This document shows positions 20,338-30,425 of a DNA stretch of 64,000 bases, in pieces; the stretch's first letter is position 1; the number at the start of each line of letters is the position of its first letter. Below the pieces are notes generated by a model. The model had not been told where the DNA came from. It was given only the letters and a program-made list of their open reading frames with translations, and ran no database searches. The translations under genes and the position numbers were made by a program. Source of the stretch: Obelidium mucronatum (lineage: Eukaryota; Chytridiomycota; Chytridiomycetes; Chytridiales; Chytriomycetaceae); contig JAIVFH010000006.1 of NCBI GenBank assembly GCA_025765595.1, positions 606,443-670,442 on the forward strand, given 5' to 3'.

Positions 20338-22019
20338 ATGCCCAAACACGATCTCGAAGACAAGGAAGCTGCAACACCGGTGCAAAAAGCCGCAAAGACG
20401 GATGCAGACGAAGCCCCCGCTGCGAATGAATCGGTGCCCAAAAAGGCACCCAAGCAGCGTATGGCAGTGTTGTTTGGCTACTGCGGAACCGGTTACAAGG
20501 GCTCGCAGATCAACCCAGGCCAACCAACCATTGAGAAAGAGCTTATGGACGCGCTGGTAAAAGCAGGGGCTGTTACTGAGGCGAACAATGACCCAAAGAA
20601 GGTACGACTGGAAGAGTGCAAGTCAAAAGGAAGAGAAAAAAAACACCAGGAACAAGTATCTCTAAAAACCAAAACATCAGGTTGGACTCAACAGATGCGC
20701 AAGAACTGATAAGGGCGTACATGCTGCTGGGAACGTTATATCCGCAAAGTTGTTGGCCATTGATGGTTTGGTCGACAAGGTCAACGCGTGTTTGCCACCA
20801 CAAGTCAGAATCTACGGTTTTTATGTTATCTCTTTTTTGTTTTCCTTCAACGCATTTTTTTTTTAATTCTGACAAGTTATTCCCAGATGCCTTTCAAGTG
20901 AATTCTTCATTCAATGCCAAGAACCATTGCGGCGGACGACAGTATGAATACTCGCTGCCCACCTACATACTCAAGCAGTCGGTTCACCATTTGTACCCGC
21001 ATTCGGCACTACCAGTTGAATCTGTTCCACATTCAGAGGAGTCGAGTACTGTTGGTGCGCCTTGGGTCCTAGTCGAGTCCTACCAAGATTTGTGCACATT
21101 CAGATTGGACAAGGAAGCATTAGAGCATTTGCGAGATTGTCTTAAGCAATATGAAGGGTACGGGTGTGCTTTTTTTTTTTAGTGGGACACAAAAGACTGA
21201 ACTTCACCCTTGCAAAAAAAGCACCCACAACTTTCACAATTTCACTGTTGGTTGCAAATTCAAGGAGAAAAATGCGGGAAGATATATCACTTCATTTGTT
21301 GCTTGTGACCCATACGTCCGTGCTGATGGCGTGGAATGGGTTAAACTTCGCGTGAATGGACAGTCGTTTATGTTGCATCAAATTCGAAAGATGGTTGGAC
21401 TTGCTGTTATGATGGTGCGCACCAAGACGCCGTCGAAGCTGGTCCCAACGACGTTTAAGGAAGAAAAAATTAATATTCCGAAAGCGCCTGGTGTGTTGTG
21501 TGTGTGTGTGTGTGTATGTGACTGACTTAACACCATTCTTTCTCACAGCTCTCGGACTGTTGCTTCGCAAAGTAAGCATCAGCAGAAAGATTGTTGAGCA
21601 GTATCGTGAACCAACTCTTTTTCTTTTTTATCAACATAGCCCACGTTTGATGCCTTCAACAAACAGCAGAATATGCAACACGAGGGACGGAAGTCACTTG
21701 AGTTTGACAACTATCCGGTAAGTATTTTTAAAAGCTCTTTTTTTTCTCGTAAAATAGAGTTAACTGTTTTCCGAACATATAAATATAAAAAAAAAAGGAT
21801 CTTGTAAACCCGTTTGTCGAGGAATGGATCAACAAGGACATGTACAATGAAGAAGCCGAGAAACAAGTCTTCAAGAACTGGACCTTCCATGTCGATGAGC
21901 ATTCCTTGAATTACGCTTGGTGGTTGACAAAGGAAGGAGAAATTCGTATTGATTTGAAGCCTGAAGATGTTTCGGCAGAGGATGTGGATGATGAAGGACA
22001 GAAGAAGGAAGAGGATTAA
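20338..22019 (+). CDS. PUS1: tRNA pseudouridine synthase PUS1 (TruA family)
   Basis: Exons are 20338-20601, 20681-20816, 20887-21157, 21222-21490, 21549-21571, 21640-21717 and 21798-22019, giving 420 residues. TruA-family landmarks are present: VLFGYCGTGYKGSQ near residue 45, the catalytic loop RCARTDKGVHA with the nucleophilic Asp at residue 98, NAKNHCGGRQYEYSLPT, the THNFHNFT box created by the third splice, and VNGQSFMLHQIRKMVG. PUS1 isomerises uridine to pseudouridine in tRNAs, and in yeast also in U2 snRNA and some mRNAs, in the nucleus and mitochondria. The Lys/Ala-rich first 40 residues could be a nuclear or mitochondrial signal, and the C-terminus is acidic. Exon 5 codes for only eight residues. 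Length is usual for the family. Confidence 0.5.
21491..21520 (+). repeat. GT microsatellite in PUS1 intron 4
   Basis: The intron begins with a run of alternating GT from its own donor dinucleotide onward. Many potential GT donors therefore sit at the splice site. Confidence 0.5.
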
Positions 22020-22088
22020 AAAAAGAACGTAAAAAAACTTTTTATTAATTATTGATAACACACATACGACTTCATTTTTTTTTTTTTT

Positions 22089-22229
22089 TTAAATTTGGAT
22101 CGGCTTTCTGCGAACAAGCTTTCTCTTGACGAGGGCCTTGTCGCGCGCTTGTGGCTGAACTGCCTGGGCCATTGTGATCAAGACAACAAGGAGGATAGCG
22201 GAGATGAATGTGAAACGAGTGAGCTGCAT
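22089..22229 (-). CDS. 46-residue secreted basic peptide precursor
   Basis: A short frame reads MQLTRFTFISAILLVVLI as a clean signal peptide, with likely cleavage after TMAQA. The mature part is about 23 residues and strongly basic (KALVKRKLVRRKP). A TATAAAA sequence lies on the same strand about 70 bases upstream (22306-22297). It is below usual gene-calling length limits. The combination of signal peptide, TATA box and a charged mature peptide argues for a real gene. No family is recognised; an antimicrobial, toxin or signalling role would be speculation. It sits 416 bases downstream of another small secreted protein on the same strand. Confidence 0.5.
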   Translation of the reverse strand: MQLTRFTFISAILLVVLITMAQAVQPQARDKALVKRKLVRRKPIQI

Positions 22230-22645
22230 CAGATGATTTTTTTTTTGTTTTGGAGTTTCTCTGTGGGAGAGGAGAGGGGCGTTATTCTTCGCGGATGGTT
22301 TTTATACCATTTCGTTTTTGGTTGTTCCAAAAATAGATTTGTCATTAGAACCCCTTCCTGGAAATATTTTTAGATTTCAACAAGAAAGAAGAAAGTCCGT
22401 ACATCTTATATGTAACAAATTGCCCATGATTACTGAATATATCCGAGAAAACCGTCTGAAGTCTAAAAGAGACAAATTAAAGAGCCATAGAGAGTTGGTT
22501 GGTTCGAAGTTGTTGGCAAATTGACATTGGAATCGTTCACGTCAAGTAAACAGAATAGCGAAATTGAACTAGAAGTTTTTATTATTACAACAAACTATAC
22601 AGGTTTTGAGATACATTAAACCCCGAAAAAAAGTTTTTTAAAGTA
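22230..22645. other. Spacer between the two small secreted-protein genes
   Basis: This stretch holds the promoter of the 46-residue peptide gene, including its TATA box, and the 3' flank of the Cys-rich protein gene. A plus-strand frame of 68 codons (22318-22524) has no recognisable feature. Confidence 0.5.
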
Positions 22646-22897
22646 TCAAAAGTGGTTTTGCTTCATGAGCGAGGTACAGACTCCGTCCAAGCAATGACCT
22701 GGACAAAATGAACCACATCCACCACAGTGCTTTTCGCTACTCTTGGTGTCAACACAAGCTTGGCCATTTGATACAGTGCACATGGTGAGACCAGTCCCAC
22801 AGGCAAGCTCGCGACGACCTGGAGCGCGACGGGGAACTGCCGCTTGGGTGGAAGCGATGGAGATGAGGAAGAGTACAGAGAGCTTGATGATCTGCAT
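22646..22897 (-). CDS. Small secreted cysteine-rich protein
   Basis: This 83-residue protein begins MQIIKLSVLFLISIASTQA, a signal peptide with probable cleavage before AVPRRAPGRR, which could be a dibasic processing site. The mature part has eight cysteines in the pattern C-x6-C-x7-C-x9-C-x2-C-x3-C-x3-C-x4-C, including HCGGCG and CPGHC, so four disulfides are possible. The HCG-x-CG-x-C core resembles small secreted Cys-rich domains seen in plants and fungi (Stig1-like), which is a loose likeness. Function is unknown; surface, interaction or defence roles are all open. No intron is needed. Confidence 0.5.
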   Translation of the reverse strand: MQIIKLSVLFLISIASTQAAVPRRAPGRRELACGTGLTMCTVSNGQACVDTKSSEKHCGGCGSFCPGHCLDGVCTSLMKQNHF

Positions 22898-23141
22898 TCG
22901 CGGTTTTTTTCTTTTTGGTTTTGTATTTTGTTTCTCTATTCAAATCAAGGGAGGCGTCATTTTTTTTTGAGGCCCCCCTTCCATGAAACGAGGCACTGAA
23001 AGTTTCTTTCTAAGACTTTTATGTTCATCAATTATCAACTGTGTATTAAATATCCTTATTTTTTTTTATAATGAATAACACTTCTTTTTTTTGCTTTTTG
23101 TTTCCTAAAGTAAATAATAAACCACAACGTCATCAGCTCAC

Positions 23142-23574
23142 ATGAATTCGATCGAACAAACACAGAAGCGAATGGTATATAATTAGTTGGCAGCGTTGAT
23201 TGGGGGAGTTGGATCTCAAAACGATGGACTGACTGATTGAGCGAAATCAAACAGTTTTTGGACAACTACAAGGGAATGGCTCTCTTGACGGATGCATGCT
23301 TCAAAGATTGCGTCAATGATTATACATCCAAGACTCTTTCAGGAAAAGAGGTGAGAGATGGGGGGCATTGCGAATCGTGAAATGATGGAAAACTCACTTT
23401 CCCGGGGACTCATTCTAAAACCAATGAAAAACTGCCAATTCATTCTAGGAAACCTGTGTAAAGCGGTGTACTGAAAAGTTTATGAAATTAAATATGCGAG
23501 TTGATTTTAACGCCAACATGTATCACTTGGAACAGCAAAAGGAACAAGAAAAGAACCTGTCGATTGTTGGTTAA
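23142..23574 (+). CDS. TIM9: Mitochondrial import chaperone TIM9
   Basis: Exons are 23142-23174, 23255-23350 and 23449-23574, giving 84 residues. The twin CX3C motifs CFKDC and CVKRC, the CVNDYTSK segment between them and the KEETC junction (restored by intron 2) are typical of Tim9 rather than Tim10, Tim8 or Tim13. Tim9 forms a hexamer with Tim10 in the intermembrane space and escorts carrier proteins to the TIM22 translocase. The first 33-base exon is the least certain part: its donor directly follows an in-frame ATG, and an in-frame stop lies just upstream of exon 2, so an N-terminal exon is required. The C-terminus is slightly extended and charged. Confidence 0.5.
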
Positions 23575-23899
23575 AGAAAAGGCGAATGATTGGTTTGGAA
23601 TAAAATGCTATCGTGACAAGAATGATGCCCTTGTTTGTCGGCCCCTTGTCTTTCTTGTAAATGAGATCTCGTAAAATTCTCATCAATTATTCCTGGAATC
23701 ACAATCGTTGATTGCACACACAAGGACGCTTCCGCACAACCATTGCAACAGTACGTATAGTTTACTGGGGATGGGATGGGATGGGGGGGCTATCACTGCT
23801 TTTGTGCTTGGCTGACTTGACGTTCTTCTTTCTGGAAGTTTATTGCGTATATTAATATTTTTTTTTCCCACAACTGCAGACTCTTGTGTCTGACTTAGA
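23575..23899. other. Region between TIM9 and chitin synthase
   Basis: Contains the TIM9 3' flank and the chitin synthase 5' flank, with a GGGAT/GATGG-rich simple repeat near 23768-23790. No gene is supported. Confidence 0.5.
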
Positions 23900-26800
23900 A
23901 TGCCGAAAGCCCCATCGTTTGCGTCCAGCGCGTCAGAGTTTGGCGGCCTCGACGATGTCGCCAAGCTGGGCGGCCTCGCGTCGGCGGCGTACAACCGCGA
24001 CAAGGCGGCGGACCTCGTCGCGCGCTTCCTCGGGTTCCGCGCGGCGCAGGGCCGCAGCACCACGCGCGTCGGCGCCGCCGCCGTCGTCGTCGTCAACTCG
24101 AATGCCGGCGGCGGCGGCGGCGGCGGCGCTTCTCCGGCGGCCGCCGCCGCGCTCGCCGCCGCGCACGTCGAGTGGGCCGCGCAGACGGCGCCCGCGCGCG
24201 CGCCGCTCGACCCGCACGTGTTTGGGCTCGCCGGCCAGGTGTTCTTCCACATGCTGCGCGAGCAGCAGGACCAGTCGGTGCTGTTTCTGTGAGTTGTCTC
24301 CAAGTGTCTCCCTGTGCTTGTTTACCCGCTCACTCACACACACACACACTCACTCACTCTCTCTCACTCAATCACACAGCGGCGAGACTGGCTCGGGAAA
24401 GACGGAGGCACACAAGCTGTTTGTGTCTCAACTGTGTGCGCTATCTCGGTCGGCAAAGAAGAAGTCAAAAGTCATTTCGGGCGTCCTCAAGACTGAAACC
24501 CTGCTGGAAGCCTTCGGCACTGCCGCAACCGTCGACAATCCAACATCGTCGCGCTTTGGTCGATACACCGAATACCAGTTTGATGATCGTGGCAAGCTCG
24601 TTGGTGCTAAACTGTTGACATATCTACTCGAAAAGTCCCGTGTCGCTGCCACCAACCACGAAGACGGTGCCAACTTCAATGTCTTTTATTGGCTTCTTGC
24701 CGGTGCTGCGCCAGAAGAGCGCCAAGCCCTGCGTCTCTCGGATGCATCTCACTTCCCATACCTTTCGGCGCCCCGGGGAACGTCAAAATCTTCATCTCCT
24801 TCTGTTGTACGAAACTCCTCCGGCGACGCTGCACACTTTGCCAACTTGCGCGACCACATGAAATCTGTTGGTATCGGCAAGCGTCAACAAGGTGCCATCT
24901 TCCAAACGCTTGCCGCCATCCTGCATCTTTCTACTATCACTTTCATTGATGATCCAAACAAAGTCAACGAAGCTTGTGAAGTCAAAAATCACGACGCCCT
25001 TGCTCAGGCTGCTGCTTTGTTGGGTGTGGATGCTGTCAACTTGGAATACTCTCTCACTTACAAAACCAAGCTGATTCGCAAGGAGTTGTGCACCATCTAT
25101 CTGAATGCTGCAGATGCCGCCAAGCAGCGCGACTCTCTTTCTACTACCCTGTATTCTCTCATCTTTGAATGGATTGTTGAACACTTGAATGCACGTTTGG
25201 ATCAAGAGGATTGTGCCACGTTCATTGGTACCGTTGACCTTTCCGGTTTCCAAGACTACAAGGTCAACAAATTTGAACAGCTCTTATACAACTTTGCAAA
25301 TGAAAAGTTGCAGGCTTATTACAAGAATCGTGTGTTTGAGGAGGCTAATGCGGAACACTACTCTGAAGGCATCAACGTACCAAGAATTCCAGACTATCCA
25401 AAGAGCACTGATTCCTTGCAATTATTCATTGGGAACGGTGATAATTCCATGATCCCTTTGATTGAGGCCGAAAGCCAGCGTGCTATCACTCGAGGCGATG
25501 CCCACTTGATCCAAACATTCAACGAACGTCTATCTGCCAACCCTTGTTTTGCCGCCAACAGCAAGACAAAATCTACAATCTTCTCAGTTCGCCACTACGC
25601 TGGTTTGGTTGAATATGACGCCCTTGGCCTGGCTGAGCGGAACATGGATGCCGCTATTCCAACTGATTTCATCTCCTTGTTCCGCGGAAACTCCTATGAT
25701 ATTCGACCTTCAGAGAACTCATTTATCCGCAGCTTGTTTTCTGGAAAGGGTGTTCAAAACGATGCGACTGGATCTCAATTGCACATGTCGCCATTGCGTA
25801 AACCTTCTGTACGAAGAAAGCCCAATTCCTTGAATGGGCGTACGAAAGAGACAGCAAATATTGCTGCCACTCTGGAAAACTCTCTCAATGAATTGTTGGA
25901 GACGTTGAGTGACACCGTGTCATGGCAAGTTTTCTGCATCAAGCCAAATGAAGATTTGGTAAGTTTGCCGATTTTTATTTTGTTTTGGGTGTATTGCTCA
26001 CTCGTTGATTACAATAGGTCGACAACGAGTTTGATGTCAGAACCGTCAACGGGCAGTTGACACACTTGTGTATTCCTCAACTTGCGCAAGCGAGATCTTG
26101 GGACTACACTGCTTCCATGACTTTCGATGACTTCAAAACCAAGTACCGTCTGATTGTGGAACCTCTTGGACTGGATATGTCTCACGGAGCAAAATCTCTT
26201 GTTCGAGAGTACACCAGTCTCACCAAAAAGACCCAGAAGGACATTGCGGTTGGAAATACCCGTGTCTACATGAGTGAAAGCACTTTCCGCTCTATTGAAG
26301 ATGAGCTTCGTGTCATTGAACAAGCTATCCAGGAAGAAGTCAAGGTCCAACGTCGTGCACCAAATTCAAGCGGAGGTCCAAGAAGTCGATACAACGACGA
26401 CGAATCTGTTCAGGGATCAGGATACTACGATGATGGGTCGGCTTATGGTGATGAACTTGAATCCCACTACGAAAGTGAATTCCAGTTTACTCCAGCAAAT
26501 GCGTCCAAGGGTGATATTGAACTCGGTCAAGTGAACAACCCCAACCGCTTGGCGTCCAGCAGTGCTGCGCCGTTATTGGCTGATTCGAAAGAGGCTGAGC
26601 CGAAGAAGAAGATGAGTCCAAGTAGATGCCGTTGGGTTTGCTTAACGTGGTGTTTGACTTGGTGGGTGCCGTCTCCGTGCTTGAGTCTTTGTGGCATGAA
26701 ACGTCCTGACATTCGAATGGCTTGGAGAGAGAAAGTAGCTCTTTGCATCATCATCTTTTTGATGTGTGCTCTGATGCTCTTTTTCATTATTGGATTTGGA

Positions 26801-29800
26801 ATGTTGATTTGTCCACATCAAAACGTTTACTCGGCCTTTGAATTGGGAAGTTTGACGTCTACCAGCAATCCATATGTCTACGCTTATGGAAGAGTGTACA
26901 AGATTCCTGGAGTCTTGAATAATCACTTGACATCTTACCAAGTTCCAAACTACCAGTGGGAGGGCATTTTGGGAGGGGATGTGAGCTCGTACTTTTACAA
27001 GGCTCAAAACTTCCCAGTCTACTGTCCTGGTTTAAATGCACCTGCTTCGAATTGGGATAATATCAGTCCACGTGTTTCAAACCTGTATGCTCACAATGCG
27101 ACATCCATGGATGGAACCCCAAGGCATTATTTGGAGTTCATGAACCAGTATGCTGTGGCGAGAGTTGCTTGGCCAATGTCATATATTAGTGGAACTGCTT
27201 CTGAGACTCGAAAGTATGTTTGGCTTTGTTTTTTTTTTTGATGTGTTTTTTTTTCCCAAGGTTTTAAATCTTTTTTTTGTGAAGGTTGCTCGTTATTTAT
27301 AACAATGTTTACGATGTCAGCAAGTACTTTGACGGAGGAAGCAACAATTTCTTGAACAACAACATGCAAAATGTCTTTGGTAGTTTCTGGGGTAAAGATG
27401 CCACGGCCCAATTCCAACAAGTCATTGCAGCGGAAGGACCAGAACAGGCTCAACGGTACCTTCAATGCATGAATAACTTGTTCTACATTGGAACAATTGA
27501 TCGTCGTGATGATTTGAACTGTCGTGTTTCGAATGGAATCCTGTTGACTGCCACTATCATCCTTTGTTTGGTTATTGGAGTCAAGTTTGTTTCGGCGTTG
27601 CAGTTTGGTGCAATGAAGGAGCCAGAGGAGCATGACAAGTTTGTCATTTGTCAGGTGAATACTACTTTGTTCATAAAAATTTGATGTGGAGAGGCTAACG
27701 TTCTTTGATTCTACCAGATTCCTTGTTACACGGAAGATGCTGAGTCGTTGTCCAACACTCTTGAAAGTATTGCGTTGTTGCGTTATGATGACAAACGGAA
27801 GTTGATCTTTGTTGTTGCGGATGGTTTGTTTCGTTTTTTGGGGGGGTTGTTCGCTCTTGGGTTTGTGTCTGATAATTTATGATGGTTAGGTATGATTATT
27901 GGTAGTGGTAACGATCGACCAACGCCTCGTATTGTCTTGGACATCTTGGGTGTGGATCCATTGACCGATCCGGACCTTCTTTCCTTCGAGTCATTGGGTG
28001 AAGGTGACAAGCAACACAACATGGGAAAAGTCTACTCTGGTCTCTACGAGCTTCAAGGACACAATGTTCCGTTTATCGTTGTTGTCAAGTGTGGTAAACC
28101 ATCTGAACGTTCGCGTCCAGGAAACAGAGGAAAGCGAGACTCCCAAATGATTCTAATGCGTTTCTTGAATCGTGTTCACTTCAATGCTGAAATGAACCCA
28201 CTGGAATTGGAACTTTATCACCATATGAAGAATATCATTGGAGTCAACCCGTCCTTCTACGAGTATATTCTGATGGTTGATGCCGATACTGAAGTCTTCA
28301 CCGACTCTTTGAACCGTATGGTTTCTGCCATGATTCATGATTCTAGGATCATGGGTATTTGTGGTGAAACGTTGATTGCTAATGAGAAGGAATCCTTCTT
28401 TACAATGATTCAAGTCTACGAGTACTTTATTTCGCATCACTTGTCCAAGGCGTTTGAATCGTTGTTTGGGTCTGTTACTTGTTTGCCAGGTACTGTTTTT
28501 GAAAACGTTTTTTGGTTGTAGGCTAAAATAATAATCTTGGGTTGTTTTTCCCAGGTTGTTTCTGTATGTATCGTGTTCGAACTCCTACCAAGAACATCCC
28601 ACTCTTGATTGCTCCAGCTGTTATTGACGGTTACTCTGAGAATAACGTTGACACCCTCCATATGAAAAATTTGCTGCATCTTGGAGAGGATCGATACTTG
28701 ACTACTTTGATGATGAAACACTTCCCCAAGTACAAGTTGACGTTCACGCCAGATGCGCAGTGCAAGACGAATGTTCCGGACAGATGGCCTGTACTCTTGT
28801 CTCAACGTCGTCGTTGGATCAACTCTACTATTCACAATTTGGTGGAATTGCTCATGTTGCCACAGTTGTGTGGATTCTGTTGTTTCTCGATGCGTTTTGT
28901 GGTCTTTTTGGATTTGTTTTCGACTGCTATCCAGCCTGCGGCTATTGTGTACATTGGTTACTTGATTTATTCCGTGGTTACTTCCAGGTATGTTGTTGTT
29001 GTTTTTGTCTTTCTTGTTGTGGGTGGGCTGTTAACGCGTATGTTTTTTCTTTTCAAAATAGTTCTCAATTTCCTCTGATTTCAGTTGTAATGATTGCGGC
29101 CATTTATGGTCTGCAAGTCATTATTTTCCTGATCAAGAGGGAGTGGGCGCAGATTGCATGGATGATTTTGGTAATTTTTCTTGATCTATTTCCGTCTTTC
29201 TCTGTGGGGACTTGTGGCTAATGCGAATCATGTAGTATATTCTTGCGTCTCCTGTCTTCAGTTTCTACATTCCGTTGTACGCTTTCTGGCACTTTGATGA
29301 CTTCTCATGGGGTAACACCCGTGTTGTCGTTGGAGACAAGGGTAAAAAGATCTTGGCTGCCGATGTTGTTCCGGTAAGTTACTTTTTTTTTCTTCAGTTG
29401 AGTTTTTCTTAACTTGTTCGTCTAGTTCGATCCTGCATCTATTCCTCGACGTCGCTGGGCTGAGTTTGAAAAAGATGCGTTTGAGAAGCACAGTGATCCA
29501 TCTGAATATGATGCCCGTTCTGGTGCTCCCTCTGTTTACAGTGATGGAGGCAACAACCGTCATCGTTCTGCCACTGGTGCCCAGCTTGGGTTCATACCTC
29601 CACCAGCCTCTACATATGGAACTGCCAGTGTATATGGAACTGCGTCGAATATGGGTGGTAGTGCTGTTGCGCCTCCTATTTCACCGTATGCATTCGCTGG
29701 TGGCTATGCACCAATGAATGGCGGTCAAGTCATGTATCCACAACAACTTCCTCCTGGATACAACTATGGATATGCTGAATCTGTGGGATCAAACCGAATG

Positions 29801-30115
29801 TCCATGATTGGAACACCGGATGCTTTGCAACAGCAACAGCAGCAGCAGCAACAACAATCCAACCGACTGTCCATGTTTGGTGGAGTACCCGTTGCGATTG
29901 CTCCTTCAGTTTCTGCGCCAATGACTGTAGGAGGCGAACCAACCGACGAACAGCTGTTGGTTGAGATTCGACGGATCCTTGCTTCTGCGGATTTGATGAC
30001 TGTGACCAAGAAGCAAGTTCGTGACGAGTTGACTGCATTGTTCCGAGTGGATATGAGTTCCAGAAAGGCGACTATTAATGGATTTATTGAGGAGATTTTG
30101 CAAGGGAAGTTGTAA
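23900..30115 (+). CDS. Chitin synthase with N-terminal myosin motor domain (class V type)
   Basis: Exons: 23900-24288, 24380-25958, 26018-27213, 27285-27654, 27718-27823, 27890-28489, 28555-28987, 29062-29170, 29236-29373, 29426-30115 (1,869 residues). The motor domain (~100-760) keeps the P-loop GETGSGKTE formed by the first splice, switch I (NPTSSRFG) and switch II (DLSGFQ). Membrane segments precede a cytochrome b5-like region ([23 protein letters not shown]). The family 2 glycosyltransferase domain has MVDADTE (~1341), LGEDRYLTT (~1457) and QRRRW (~1496), all needed for polymerising UDP-GlcNAc into chitin. Several C-terminal membrane helices follow, then a Gln-rich linker and a DEK-C-type helical domain in the last ~55 residues. 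In filamentous fungi such enzymes act at growing tips and the motor tethers vesicles to actin. The first exon, coding for Ala/Gly-rich sequence, is far richer in GC than the rest. Confidence 0.5.
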
Positions 30116-30425
30116 TGAAAAGAAGGAGCATTTTATATTTTTTTTGATACGGGGTGGTGTTGGTGGTGGTGGTGTGATGGTGTAGGCGGGATAGAGGAGA
30201 ATCGCTCTTTTTTTTTTTTTTTATCTTCTTTTGATTCTTGTCATTAATTTGTTTGTGCAACCTTATTATCATTTTCTTTTTTCTGCCAATGCAACAACCT
30301 CTTCTTTGTGAAACTGTGTTTTTTTGTGTTTGATTTTATTTTGTGTGGTCAAGTACTGGCGAAGTTAAGGTGCTCGACCACATGTGGTGACAAATGGCAA
30401 TTTTTTTTATTGAAGAAAAAAAAGC
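30116..30425. other. Short intergenic stretch with simple repeats
   Basis: Contains a GGTGGT-type repeat (30148-30182) and long T-runs between the chitin synthase and NFX1-like genes. No gene is seen. Confidence 0.5.

Noticed and set aside
23683..24349. Long minus-strand frames over the chitin synthase start
   Set aside because: They are shadows of the GC-rich first exon; the plus frame leads through a good splice to a myosin P-loop.
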